This document shows, piece after piece, positions 1 to 7,210 of a stretch of DNA of 64,000 nucleotides; position 1 is the first letter of the stretch; each line of letters opens with the position of its first letter. The notes under the pieces were generated by a model. That model did no database searches. It had not been told where the DNA came from and saw nothing but the letters and a program-made list of their open reading frames with translations. Made by a program: the position numbers and the translations under genes. This stretch comes from Planctellipticum sp942493135 (GTDB lineage: Bacteria; Planctomycetota; Planctomycetia; Planctomycetales; Planctomycetaceae), in NCBI GenBank assembly GCA_942493135.1, contig OW818684.1, positions 4,650,001 through 4,714,000 of the forward strand. Reading direction: 5' to 3'.

Positions 1-55
1 GTCCTGAGCGTACACTGGCGAATCCATCGCGGTGATGCCGCGCGGTGATGGACGA

Positions 56-283
56 TCAGCGCGGATCTCGCCGGTGCACCAAGACCCATCGAACGCAGAG
101 CACGAAACAGAGAATCAACGCGCCGGCCTTGAACAGCCAGTACCAGGTTGGCTTCGAGCCGGGGCCATCGGTGATTGTCTCGAACGCAATTACGCCGATG
201 CACAACGTGAACATCAAGTCGAAGACCACTGGGAGTCGCAATGGTTGATGTGCCTGACCGGGCGGTGGCTGCGGGTCAGTCAT
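56..283 (-). CDS. small two-TM membrane protein of the mobile element
   Basis: A 75-residue protein. Two hydrophobic stretches of about 18-20 residues (roughly residues 20-38 and 48-66) are separated by a short polar turn, and a basic tail (VHRRDPR) follows, which suggests a two-pass inner-membrane protein. The ATG at 283 has a GGGAG ribosome site 8 bases upstream on the minus strand. Size and topology would fit a holin or a small accessory membrane protein of a phage-like element, but I recognise no family. It reads leftwards, away from the regulatory module at 501-565. Confidence 0.5.
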   Translation of the reverse strand: MTDPQPPPGQAHQPLRLPVVFDLMFTLCIGVIAFETITDGPGSKPTWYWLFKAGALILCFVLCVRWVLVHRRDPR

Positions 284-360
284 GAGAATGTCTCCCGTCC
301 GAAAGTGTAGTCGCGCGCTGATGGTTCATCAGCGCGCGCGGGTGGGTGGACGCGTTTCCC

Positions 361-383
361 AACGGTAACTTCTCGTTACCGTT
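361..383. repeat. perfect stem-loop, first of two copies
   Basis: AACGGTAAC-ttctc-GTTACCGTT is a perfect 9-bp stem with a 5-base loop. The same stem with a different loop recurs at 1100-1122. The gap 284-593 holds no gene. It contains this hairpin, an exact 14-bp palindrome at 491-504 and the promoter module at 501-565. Confidence 0.6.
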
Positions 384-500
384 GAGGGAAGAGGCTGCGA
401 CGCGAACGTGAACGACGGCCGATCGTTCCCAGGAAAAAAACGGAAAGTCGCGGGCGATTGCTCGGCTTGAGGTTAGCCGGAATCGGCGCGTTTCCAGCTG

Positions 501-565
501 GAAAACGGCATTTCCCGCCCTTGAGGCGGTCCGGGACGGGGATAGAGTTGTCCGCGTTGACGACA
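501..565 (+). promoter_or_regulatory. promoter/operator module 1 (65-bp inverted-repeat copy)
   Basis: This block matches the reverse complement of 7022-7086 at 56 of 65 positions. It contains a plausible sigma-70 promoter: TTGAGG at 521-526, a 16-base spacer, and TAGAGT at 543-548. The exact palindrome TTTCCAGCTGGAAA (491-504) overlaps its left end, and a GTTGTC/GACAAC dyad (547-552 and 562-567) overlaps the -10 and start region. It would drive the rightward genes from 594. Palindromes on both sides of a promoter are typical of repressor operators. The repressor is unknown; the small RHH-like protein at 1190-1384 is a candidate. Confidence 0.6.
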
Positions 566-593
566 ACAACTCACCCCCGCCAGGAGCCTTGAA

Positions 594-764
594 ATGACCG
601 TCGAGCAGATTCAGATCCGCCAGCAGCAGGCCGCCGTGAAGTTCGAACTCGCCGCCCAGATCCGGAAGTGGCTCGACGACGCGAAGAGCGAATGGAAGGG
701 GGACGACGACTGGGACGACGTCGAAGGGGAGATCATCGAACTGGTCACCGAAGACGCCGAATAG
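594..764 (+). CDS. small acidic helical protein, unknown function
   Basis: A 56-residue protein beginning MTVEQIQIRQQQAAV, glutamine-rich at the N-terminus and strongly acidic at the C-terminus (DDDWDDVEGEIIELVTED). The ATG follows AGGAG by about 8 bases and lies 28 bases past regulatory module 1, so it is the first gene of that transcript. There are no cysteines, no TM segment and no recognised domain. An early regulatory or anti-host protein of a phage-like element would be consistent, but that is inference from position only. Confidence 0.55.
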   Translation: MTVEQIQIRQQQAAVKFELAAQIRKWLDDAKSEWKGDDDWDDVEGEIIELVTEDAE

Positions 765-831
765 CCGGCAGCGATCGACGGGGGGCCGGAAACGGCCCCC
801 CGATCATCTCGCCCGGCCAGAGGAGCCCACA

Positions 832-1107
832 ATGTCATCTTCCAATGAGAAGCTGCTGGCGATCGGAACCGTCGTGATTGCCAACGACGGGTTTTCCACC
901 AGTCTCGGTCAGATTGCCGACGTCGAGACGAATCGCTGGGGCACGTTCTACGTTGTCCTGCGAAACGGTCACTTTGAACACGTCGGGACCATCGGCCCGG
1001 CGGACAGGCTGGGGATCGGCTGGAAGGTTGCGACCGCGGCCGAGATTGAACGTCAGCGGCGCCTCGACGCTCTGCCGTCGTCCCCGGACGACAGCGACGA
1101 ACGGTAA
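832..1107 (+). CDS. 91-aa hypothetical protein of the mobile element
   Basis: The protein begins MSSSNEKLLAIGTVVIAND. It has a beta-rich first two thirds and a short charged helix near the end (EIERQRRLDAL). An AGGAG site lies a few bases upstream of the ATG, and it follows the 594-764 gene in the same direction. The stop codon lies inside the second copy of the AACGGTAAC stem-loop (1100-1122), so transcript end and translation end coincide. No family recognised. Confidence 0.55.
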   Translation: MSSSNEKLLAIGTVVIANDGFSTSLGQIADVETNRWGTFYVVLRNGHFEHVGTIGPADRLGIGWKVATAAEIERQRRLDALPSSPDDSDER

Positions 1108-1122
1108 CTCTCTGTTACCGTT
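1100..1122. repeat. perfect stem-loop, second copy, overlapping a stop codon
   Basis: AACGGTAAC-tctct-GTTACCGTT has the same 9-bp stem as 361-383 but a different loop. The TAA stop of the upstream gene is inside the left arm. A conserved stem with a variable loop suggests selection on the stem or dyad itself, as RNA structure or as a protein-binding dyad. Confidence 0.6.
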
Positions 1123-1133
1123 GAGCGCAGAAA

Positions 1134-1171
1134 CGAACGCCCGCCGGGTTTCACAGACCGGCGGGCGTTCG
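1134..1171. terminator. bidirectional terminator hairpin
   Basis: CGAACGCCCGCCGG (1134-1147) pairs perfectly with CCGGCGGGCGTTCG (1158-1171) around a 10-base loop. It sits between a rightward gene ending at 1107 and a leftward gene ending at 1190, so it probably serves both. The U tract on the plus side is weak (CGTTTC). Confidence 0.6.
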
Positions 1172-1189
1172 CGTTTCATGGGCGCCGGG

Positions 1190-1384
1190 TTAGCCGGCGG
1201 ACTGTCTCAGCCGCTTCAGCAGCGGCTCCAGGTGCTGACGACAGACGTCGGCCAGCGTCCTGCGGGTCTGCGCCGCGTGTCGATCCAGCAATTGCCAGTC
1301 GGCGGCGTCGATGTTCACGCCGAGCCGCTTCTGGCGAATGCCTTCGGATTGCGATCCGATCCGTGGTCGTCCTGATTTTGCCAT
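1190..1384 (-). CDS. small ribbon-helix-helix-like DNA-binding protein
   Basis: A 64-residue basic protein. The core GVNIDAADWQLLDRHAAQTR followed by RTLADVCRQHLEPLLKRL fits a beta strand plus two helices, as in Arc/MetJ/CopG-type repressors of phages and plasmids. It lies alone on the minus strand between two rightward gene blocks, which suits a regulator. I infer it could bind the palindromes at 491-504 and 7078-7101, but nothing in the sequence proves this. The fold call is from the pattern alone. Confidence 0.55.
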   Translation of the reverse strand: MAKSGRPRIGSQSEGIRQKRLGVNIDAADWQLLDRHAAQTRRTLADVCRQHLEPLLKRLRQSAG

Positions 1385-1686
1385 GTTGCTCTTGCCCGTG
1401 GGAATTGTTCCTGACCGAATTGGCCGCGTGCTGAAGACGGCCCCGGAGGTCAGGGATGGCCCATCGGATCAAGGATGATCCTCGGGGCTCTTCTGGTGGT
1501 TCCCGTGAGAGGTGCGAGCGGTACCGGCGACCACGAATTATCGAGACCGGCCAGCCGCACGGGAACCCCAGAAGTTCCCGGAACTGCCTCGAACTCGGAC
1601 CCACTTCGGGGAACGTCTCGAAAACCCTTTCGCGACGTCCGATCCCCGAGGAGTCCGACCGATGCAACAGCTCGCCGCCCTGTGGA
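1385..1686. other. non-coding gap with a short dyad
   Basis: I see no gene here. A 7-bp inverted repeat CGGGAAC/GTTCCCG lies at 1560-1566 and 1574-1580 and could be an operator or leader hairpin for the downstream operon. An apparently good start (GAGGAG then ATG at 1662) opens a short frame that does not match the coding frame of the next gene; see the entry at 1687. Confidence 0.4.
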
Positions 1687-2802
1687 GTGCTCCAGGGCAA
1701 AAAGACCTATCTGCTCTCCGCCCTGGCCGCTCTCTGGCCGCTGCTCGCTCCGCTCCTGGGTCAGTCCGGCACGTTTGATCTGCAGTCGGTGCTGATCGCC
1801 CTGGCGATCGCCGCCCTGCGGGCCGGCATCGCCAGTTCGAGCCCGGTCGCGGCCGGCGTCCTGGCCCTGCTCCCCAAACTGCAGCCGCTGCTGAAAGAGC
1901 TGGAAGCCCGCGGGCCCGCGGCGGAAAAGTTCCTCGAACAGCTCCTGGCGGCCGCGAAAGACCTTCCGCAGCCGGCGGCGCCCGACACCATCCCCTTCGA
2001 TCCGAACGCCCTGCGGCCTGGCGGGGGCACTCTGCTCCGTTCGCTGCTGCTGTTCGCGTTTCTGTGTCTGCCGATTTCCGGGCACTGCGCCAGTCCGAAG
2101 GCCGTCATCAAGGGACCTCGGACCGCAGTGCCCGGAGAATTCTTGCGGTATGACTTCGGCAGCTCGACGGGGATGAAAGGTTTCCGGCTGGAGATCGATC
2201 CCAAGAACGACCGGTACGAGCAGGTCCGGCTGCTGAAGGCCGAGCAGGCGGCGGAAGTCGCCTCGTTCAAGGGAGTCTACAAGCTGACGCTGACGGTCTG
2301 GGACGAACAGGACGACAGCGACGTCGCCGAGTGGATTGTGGCGATCGCCGATCCCGACCCGGATCCGGTCCCCGGACCGACGCCTCCCGATCCCGCCCCG
2401 CAGCCTGCCCCGACCCCTGCTCCGCAGCCGACTCCTGGTCCAGCGCCGACGCCGGTCCCGGAGCCGGTCCTGCCGGATGGGAAGTTCGGCGTCCTGAAGG
2501 CCACGCGCGACGCGGCCCGGGCGGTGCAGTCGGCGGCGAAGGCGAAAGAGCTGCAGTGCCTGATCGACGGTTGCGTGACGGTGAAGGCTCAGATTGCTGC
2601 CGGGACGCTGAAGTCCCCGCAGGCGATTGTCGTCGGCGTGGGGGGCGTGCTGGCCAGTTGCGTCTCGCCCGCCTGGGACGCGGCCAGAAACGCCCTGGCG
2701 GACAAGGTCGAGGAACTGTTCAAGGCGGGCCAGCTGAAGACGGTGGACGACTGCCGCGGCCTGGTGGATGAGCTGCAGAGCGGCCTCGAAGCCGCTCGTT
2801 GA
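1687..2802 (+). CDS. holin-like membrane segment fused to a secreted Pro-rich protein
   Basis: The first ~60 residues (LQGKKTYLLSALAALWPLL, then SVLIALAIAALRAGIAS) look like small phage or planctomycete membrane proteins that hold two TM segments. About 120 residues in, a second signal-like hydrophobic segment (LLRSLLLFAFLCLPISG) is followed by a beta-rich PKD-like region, a repetitive Pro-rich linker and a helical C-terminal domain. This may be two genes merged in one frame or a real fusion. The start is doubtful. I chose GTG 1687, but the best ribosome site (GAGGAG, ATG 1662) lies in another frame, so a one-base indel near 1684-1690 is possible. It precedes the peptidase gene in the same direction. 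Confidence 0.5.
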   Translation: MLQGKKTYLLSALAALWPLLAPLLGQSGTFDLQSVLIALAIAALRAGIASSSPVAAGVLALLPKLQPLLKELEARGPAAEKFLEQLLAAAKDLPQPAAPDTIPFDPNALRPGGGTLLRSLLLFAFLCLPISGHCASPKAVIKGPRTAVPGEFLRYDFGSSTGMKGFRLEIDPKNDRYEQVRLLKAEQAAEVASFKGVYKLTLTVWDEQDDSDVAEWIVAIADPDPDPVPGPTPPDPAPQPAPTPAPQPTPGPAPTPVPEPVLPDGKFGVLKATRDAARAVQSAAKAKELQCLIDGCVTVKAQIAAGTLKSPQAIVVGVGGVLASCVSPAWDAARNALADKVEELFKAGQLKTVDDCRGLVDELQSGLEAAR

Positions 2803-2851
2803 GCGTTGAGCGTCGATCGTGGTTGTTCAGAGCGTGGACGGAGCCCGCCGG

Positions 2852-3907
2852 ATGAAACGGTTTCTGCTGATCCTGGCCGCCCTGCTGATTGCGGGCGGGG
2901 TGACGATCACGATTCGGATCGGGGGCCAGCCGGCTCCCGAAGCTGCTCCGCCGGTGATCGAGGGATTGCCGATCGAGGACGCACCGCCCGACGTCAATGG
3001 GCCGGAAGGCTGGTCAGGGGTGGAGTCGCTGCAGGTCACCGCGGCCTGGGCGGCCGCGCAACCGGCGTTTCAGCTCATTCACCCCGACAGCGGCGAACCG
3101 GTCTGGCAGGACAACGCCAACGCCCGCGTCTGTCAGTGGGAGACGCAGGCGGCATTGATCGGCGGTGAGCTCCCGCCGAACGTCCCCCAGGAGATCGGCG
3201 ACTGTACGAGCTGGGGCGCGAAACACGCGATCGAACGGATGCAGTCGGGCGGCGGCATTCGCGGACCTCCCGCCGAGTTCCGCGAAGTTTCGTCGATGTG
3301 GCTGTATGGGGCCGGTCGCGTCTGGGTGGCTCAGGGACAGTTCGGCCGGGGAGACGGCTGCAGCGGAGCGGCGATCGCTCAGGCGGCGCGGGAATACGGC
3401 GTCCTGCCGCTCGATACGCCCGGCCTGCCCGACTACCGCGGCGACCTCGCTCGCGAATGGGGCCGCCGCGGTCCCCCCGAGCAGTTCAAGGCGATCGCCG
3501 CCCAGTACAAGGTCAAGACAGTCTCCCGGCTGCAGTCGTCGGACGACGTCCGCAACGCGGTCTGCAACGATCACGGCGTGACGATCGCCAGCAACTGGGG
3601 GACGTCGAACAGCGCGATGCGAGTCCGGGATGGGCGGATCGTCGCGGTGCGTCGCGGCAGCTGGATGCATCAGATGTGCGTCGACGGCTACGACGGCAGC
3701 GTCCCCGGCCGGCGGTACTACCACATCACGAACAGTTGGGGCCCGAAGGCCCATCCGGATCCGGTCGACGATTCGCCGCCGGGCGGTTTCTGGGTGGAAG
3801 AGAAAGAGATCGATTTCATCGTCGCCCAAGGAGACACCTGGGCGTATTCGGACTTCGACGGATTCCCGGCGAAGCTCGACGTCAGCCCGCTGCGACCGTC
3901 GCGATGA
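2852..3907 (+). CDS. papain-like (C1) cysteine peptidase with signal anchor
   Basis: A 351-residue protein. Residues 3-22 form an N-terminal hydrophobic signal or anchor, so the catalytic domain should be extracytoplasmic. The papain-family catalytic set is visible: Gln113 and Cys118 in QEIGDCTSWG, His273 in SWMHQMCVDGYDG, and Asn294 in HITNSWGP. There is no obvious long inhibitory propeptide between the anchor and the catalytic domain. The ATG at 2852 was preferred to upstream frame extensions because the signal segment starts there. Encoded in the phage-like element next to a holin-like membrane protein, it may act in release or surface processing; that role is inferred. Confidence 0.8.
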   Translation: MKRFLLILAALLIAGGVTITIRIGGQPAPEAAPPVIEGLPIEDAPPDVNGPEGWSGVESLQVTAAWAAAQPAFQLIHPDSGEPVWQDNANARVCQWETQAALIGGELPPNVPQEIGDCTSWGAKHAIERMQSGGGIRGPPAEFREVSSMWLYGAGRVWVAQGQFGRGDGCSGAAIAQAAREYGVLPLDTPGLPDYRGDLAREWGRRGPPEQFKAIAAQYKVKTVSRLQSSDDVRNAVCNDHGVTIASNWGTSNSAMRVRDGRIVAVRRGSWMHQMCVDGYDGSVPGRRYYHITNSWGPKAHPDPVDDSPPGGFWVEEKEIDFIVAQGDTWAYSDFDGFPAKLDVSPLRPSR

Positions 3908-3953
3908 GGCGAGTGTCGAGTGCCAAGAGCCCAGTGAAAGAGAGGAGCCGAGC

Positions 3954-4343
3954 ATGTTGAAGTCGTTGTGGGTGGGTCTGTCGCTGGTGGTGTGGCTGGT
4001 GATGTGTGTGGCGTTCGCTGCGGCGCTGGCGACGTGGGCCACGGCCGCGGAACCGGTGAGCGTGGCGAGCTGGCGGCCATCGGGTGTGATCGACGTCAGT
4101 CCGGGTCCAGATGACTTGCGGGCTCCCGTCAGTCTGCAGACCTGGCGACCGGCGGCCGCGGTGACCGGTCCGCCGGTCAGTCTGTCGAGCTGGCGACCGG
4201 CATCGCACGACGTCTCGCCGCTGACGATTCCGAAGCCGCCGGCCGGTCCGTTCGCCAGTTATTGCGTCGGCGGGCAGTGCTATCAGTCCCCGCAGCAGAT
4301 GACGCCCAAGGCGTGGCGGCAGTGGCAGCGGCAGCAGCGCTGA
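3954..4343 (+). CDS. small secreted protein with three SxxWRP repeats
   Basis: A 129-residue protein with an N-terminal signal peptide (residues ~1-30, ending ATAAEP). Three short repeats follow, VASWRPSG, LQTWRPAA and LSSWRPAS, then a Pro-rich stretch and a Cys-containing tail (YCVGGQCYQS). AGAGGAG precedes the ATG at good spacing. It follows the C1 peptidase by under 50 bases, so the two are probably cotranscribed. The Trp-Arg-Pro repeats may bind a partner or the cell surface. I know no family for it. Confidence 0.6.
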   Translation: MLKSLWVGLSLVVWLVMCVAFAAALATWATAAEPVSVASWRPSGVIDVSPGPDDLRAPVSLQTWRPAAAVTGPPVSLSSWRPASHDVSPLTIPKPPAGPFASYCVGGQCYQSPQQMTPKAWRQWQRQQR

Positions 4344-4399
4344 CCGGCGGGACGGCGGCACTGATTTCGGGCGAAATCAATCTGCGAGGGAACGCAAAC

Positions 4400-5080
4400 G
4401 TGAGCAGCAAGACGCGACCGCCGGGCGAGACGCTCGCCTTCGAACCGAAGATCGCCAGCGAGGCCGATCTGTGCAGCGCCATGGCCGAGCTGGCCTGGAT
4501 CGACACCCGCCAGGCCGAGCTGCAGGCGGAGTGCGATCGCCAGGTGGAGGCGATCAAGTCCCGCTATCAGGGACTGATGCGGCTGGCGGTCGAAGGGAAA
4601 TGGGACGTCAGCTTCGCCGATCGTCAGGCGGTGCTGACGCAGGCGATCGAAGCCTACTGCAACGAACACCAGAGCGAGCTGGTGAAGGGGAAGGGACGCT
4701 CGCGAGAGTTCACGCACGGGACGGTCTCGTGGAAGAAGACGCCCGAAGGGGTGAAGGTGGTGGAAGGTCGCACGAAGGATGACCTGACCGAGGAGTTCAT
4801 CGACCAGCACGCACTGCGGCCGCGGCTGCATGAGCTGCTGGAGTCGATCACGGTCGACGGTCAGCCGGGTGCGAAGGACCATCGCACGGCGGCGGACTTC
4901 TTTGACATCGCGCTGGAGCTGTCGCTGACGCGGGCCAAGCTGGAGTACAAGGCCGGGCGACTGACGCTGGCACAGTTGGAGCTGGTCGGTCTGACTTGGG
5001 ACAAGGGGGCGGACAAGTTCACGTTCAAGCCCGCGAAGCAGGTTGTGAGAACGGAGGCGAACTTGTCGGAAGTCGCGTGA
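4400..5080 (+). CDS. Mu Gam-like host-nuclease inhibitor
   Basis: Family knowledge: Mu Gam binds linear double-stranded DNA ends and blocks RecBCD-type exonucleases. The protein shows the Gam pattern: a long N-terminal helix (ELAWIDTRQAELQAE through QVEAIKSRY), then IEAYCNEHQSEL, a basic loop KGKGRSREF, and a THGTVSWKKTPEGVKV strand region. At about 226 residues it is longer than Mu Gam (about 174), with extra sequence at the C-terminus. I chose GTG 4400, after GAGGGAA, because upstream codons overlap the previous gene and are low complexity. It is the last rightward gene before the hairpin at 5095-5146. Confidence 0.7.
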   Translation: MSSKTRPPGETLAFEPKIASEADLCSAMAELAWIDTRQAELQAECDRQVEAIKSRYQGLMRLAVEGKWDVSFADRQAVLTQAIEAYCNEHQSELVKGKGRSREFTHGTVSWKKTPEGVKVVEGRTKDDLTEEFIDQHALRPRLHELLESITVDGQPGAKDHRTAADFFDIALELSLTRAKLEYKAGRLTLAQLELVGLTWDKGADKFTFKPAKQVVRTEANLSEVA

Positions 5081-5094
5081 AGTCGTCGCGATCC

Positions 5095-5146
5095 GCCCCC
5101 TCGGGGCTGGGGTCCTACCCTCCAGGGGGGCCTCCCCCGAGGGGGC
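5095..5146. terminator. terminator between converging operons
   Basis: GCCCCCTCGGGG (5095-5106) pairs with CCCCGAGGGGGC (5135-5146). The 3' side on the plus strand runs into a T tract (GCATTTTTT, ending near 5164). It separates rightward Gam from leftward ASCH and is where transcripts from the two regulatory modules would meet. Confidence 0.6.
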
Positions 5147-5324
5147 TTCGCCATCGCATTTTTTCTGCACCAAACGACCTCAAAAACTCACTTCCTTCCT
5201 TCCGGTCTGCAATCCGATGGCAGGGCATGACGGGTGGGTTTCACGGGAAGCAAGGAGTCGGCCTTCGCCGGAATGCACGGTCGGAATACTGGTTACGTCG
5301 CGGCCTGGTGGTCGCCGTGACGTT

Positions 5325-5792
5325 TCACGCGAAGTCCAGCGAGCCCTGACTCTCGCGCCCGCAGCGGAAGTGGAGTTCGGCGCAGACTTCCGGTGAGAGG
5401 GCGCCGGCGAAGGCCGCCGATGGCACCCGCATGAGCCGCTGGTTCCCCCGATAAGGAACCGCAGATGCCAGTCGCCGCGGCCGGGCCAGTCGCCAGCAAT
5501 ACGGACCGGTCGCGAACGGATCGACCCCGACGTCTGCCACCGGCTCGATCGACACCAGATCGACGACGCACACAATCCCCGTCGGCAGTTCGTCCGGCAG
5601 TTCAATGCCCAGCTGGCGGGCGACTTCGTAGCCTTCGGGATCGGTTCCTTTCCCGGCGACGATCACCAGCGGACCGCGGTAGTCGGTCCACCAGCTGCGA
5701 TTCTCGAACGGTTTCCAGCCGTGGGCGATCAGCCAGGCCCAGGGCTGTTTCACGGTCAGTCCGCGGACTGTCGGTTCTCGTCGCGCTGGCAT
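5325..5792 (-). CDS. ASCH-domain protein
   Basis: A 155-residue protein. The N-terminus LTVKQPWAWLIAHGWKPFENRSW followed by YRGPLVIVAGKG is the characteristic first half of ASCH domains, a PUA-like beta-barrel fold thought to bind RNA or modified nucleotides; some members are nucleases or deaminases. The core is complete and is followed by a roughly 60-residue tail with two cysteines. CAGGA precedes the ATG at 5792. It overlaps the upstream gene by 37 bases, so it is part of the leftward operon 6991 to 5325. Its substrate in this element cannot be told. Confidence 0.75.
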   Translation of the reverse strand: MPARREPTVRGLTVKQPWAWLIAHGWKPFENRSWWTDYRGPLVIVAGKGTDPEGYEVARQLGIELPDELPTGIVCVVDLVSIEPVADVGVDPFATGPYCWRLARPRRLASAVPYRGNQRLMRVPSAAFAGALSPEVCAELHFRCGRESQGSLDFA

Positions 5793-5950
5793 GGTGCAGT
5801 TCCTGGCAAGGCGTCCAAGGGATCGAACAACAACCGCTGGCCCGGCTTGTCACCGACGCCGCGGGAGAAGAGCTGGCCCTGCGTCCCGCGTCCATTGTTC
5901 TCGAAGCGGGCGGGAGGCTTGCGGTTCGTCAGGCGGAATTCGTCGGTCAT
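5756..5950 (-). CDS. 64-aa hypothetical protein
   Basis: A polar protein beginning MTDEFRLTNRKPPARFEN with no TM or known motif. It overlaps the start of the ASCH gene by 37 bases in another frame and follows the 6017-6559 gene on the same strand, a spacing typical of tightly packed phage operons. The ribosome site is weak, so it may be spurious. Confidence 0.4.
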   Translation of the reverse strand: MTDEFRLTNRKPPARFENNGRGTQGQLFSRGVGDKPGQRLLFDPLDALPGTAPCQRDENRQSAD

Positions 5951-6016
5951 GGCGGGGCGTCTTTCGCGAGGGAAGAACCCCGGCCGGACGATCCGGCCGG
6001 GGGCGGTTGTCGTCGA

Positions 6017-6559
6017 TCAATCCTCCCAGGGGAACATCAAGGTAATGACCGGTTCGGCGTCGTCGCCGGGGCTGCAGACGGCGAGGATCTCGTGCGTCCG
6101 GGCCTTGCCGTCGCTGTCCGTGCAGACGATCTTGTAAGTCAGCCGGCCGCCGCTGATCCGTTTGGCGTATTCGCGGAAGACGAACAGGACGTCCCACAAC
6201 CGGCCGATCAGCGATTCGCCTTTCTCTTCGGCTTTCTTGCTCGGGACGCAGAGCGTCGTGAAGGCGCTGACCGTCATGGCGACGGGGAACTTGATGCCAG
6301 CCTCGGCGACCAGCTTCGGGATCTCGGCGTTTCCCTCATAGCCGGGCCCGCTGAGCTGAACCAGGACGCCGTCTTCGATCGCCTGGCGGCGCGTGTAGAC
6401 GCTGATCGGTTCGCCCCAGAAGTTGTCCCCGCCATCGTCGGCGTCGATCGCGGCCGGCGGGGCGGGCGGGGTCGGGGGGACGGCGTCCGACTGGGCGGCG
6501 AAGTCGAGACGCTGCTGGCGGGTGAGACGGCCCTGGATCAATTTGAATTCGCGAGTCAT
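6017..6559 (-). CDS. DUF6573-like protein
   Basis: A 180-residue protein. After a ~50-residue polar N-terminus, the segment ISVYTRRQAIEDGVLVQLS and later EAGIKFPVAMTVSAFTTL matches the pattern I know from DUF6573-type proteins of plasmids and phages. These have a YTRAQAIEDGVLVD motif followed by AGxxxPVAxT, and their function is unknown. The second half (LIGRLWDVLFVFREYAKR through HEILAVCSPGDD) is consistent with that family. AAGGAA precedes the ATG at 6559. It is the second gene of the leftward operon. Confidence 0.6.
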   Translation of the reverse strand: MTREFKLIQGRLTRQQRLDFAAQSDAVPPTPPAPPAAIDADDGGDNFWGEPISVYTRRQAIEDGVLVQLSGPGYEGNAEIPKLVAEAGIKFPVAMTVSAFTTLCVPSKKAEEKGESLIGRLWDVLFVFREYAKRISGGRLTYKIVCTDSDGKARTHEILAVCSPGDDAEPVITLMFPWED

Positions 6560-6571
6560 GGTCAAGGTTCC

Positions 6572-6991
6572 TTAGAAAGGGACGGCGGCGGTTTCGGTTT
6601 CGCAGGCGGCGATCGCCTGCTGCCAGGTCGCTGCGATCGACGGCATCGGCGTGTGATGCGCGCGGATCAGTTCGAACAGCTTCTGCGAGACTTCTTCTTC
6701 CTCCGCGAGGCCGGGGAATTCGTAGTAGATCGATTGAGCGGTCAGGTCCCAGCCGGGGATGTTCGTCATGTCGCCTTCCGAGAACGCGGCGCGATACTTG
6801 ACCCACATCCCATGCCGCCAGAACGAACGGCTGTCGACGGAGTAGGCGTGCATCTCCCAGACCCGCCGGCGGATCGACCATTCCCATTCGAGGTCTTCGC
6901 GCTGCTGCTTCCGGAGTCCGCTGTAGATCTCCCGGACGTCGGCCTGGCGGAGGCCCTTGTCGCGGATCTGCTGGCGAATCTCAGGAGGCAT
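6572..6991 (-). CDS. 139-aa hypothetical protein, first gene of the leftward operon
   Basis: The protein is mostly helical: a charged N-terminal helix (MPPEIRQQIRDKGLRQADV) followed by Trp- and Tyr-rich segments (WEWSIRRRVWEMHAYS). No family recognised. The frame is open further upstream, but the ATG at 6991 is preferred because it lies just 31 bases past regulatory module 2, the same distance seen between module 1 and its first gene. It ends 12 bases before the 6559 start codon. Confidence 0.5.
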   Translation of the reverse strand: MPPEIRQQIRDKGLRQADVREIYSGLRKQQREDLEWEWSIRRRVWEMHAYSVDSRSFWRHGMWVKYRAAFSEGDMTNIPGWDLTAQSIYYEFPGLAEEEEVSQKLFELIRAHHTPMPSIAATWQQAIAACETETAAVPF

Positions 6992-7021
6992 CGTGCGGTC
7001 TCGTCTGCGGGTCGCGTTGGC

Positions 7022-7086
7022 TGTCGTCAACGAGTCCAAATCTACCCCCGTCCCGAACGGCCTCAAGGTTGGGAAATGCCGTTTTC
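7022..7086 (-). promoter_or_regulatory. promoter/operator module 2 (65-bp inverted-repeat copy)
   Basis: Reading leftwards, it has TTGAGG (complement of 7061-7066), a 16-base spacer and TAGATT (complement of 7039-7044), the same layout as module 1. A 9-bp palindrome GCCGTTTTC/GAAAACGGC (7078-7086 and 7093-7101) flanks the upstream side. The half site GAAAACGGCATTTCCC is identical in both modules. It should drive the leftward operon from 6991. Confidence 0.6.
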
Positions 7087-7210
7087 TGCGGGGAAAACGG
7101 CCGGTTTTGGTTAACTCCGTACCGAGCTTGCGCCCGCGGCTTTTGGGTTTTTTTTCGGGAACTTCTGCGGGGCAGCGCCGACTCCTCGCAGGTGTTCAGG
7201 ATCCTCGACG

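Noticed and set aside
5465..7114. 549-residue plus-strand open frame
   Set aside because: Antisense to the leftward operon with a recognisable ASCH gene; no motif of its own.
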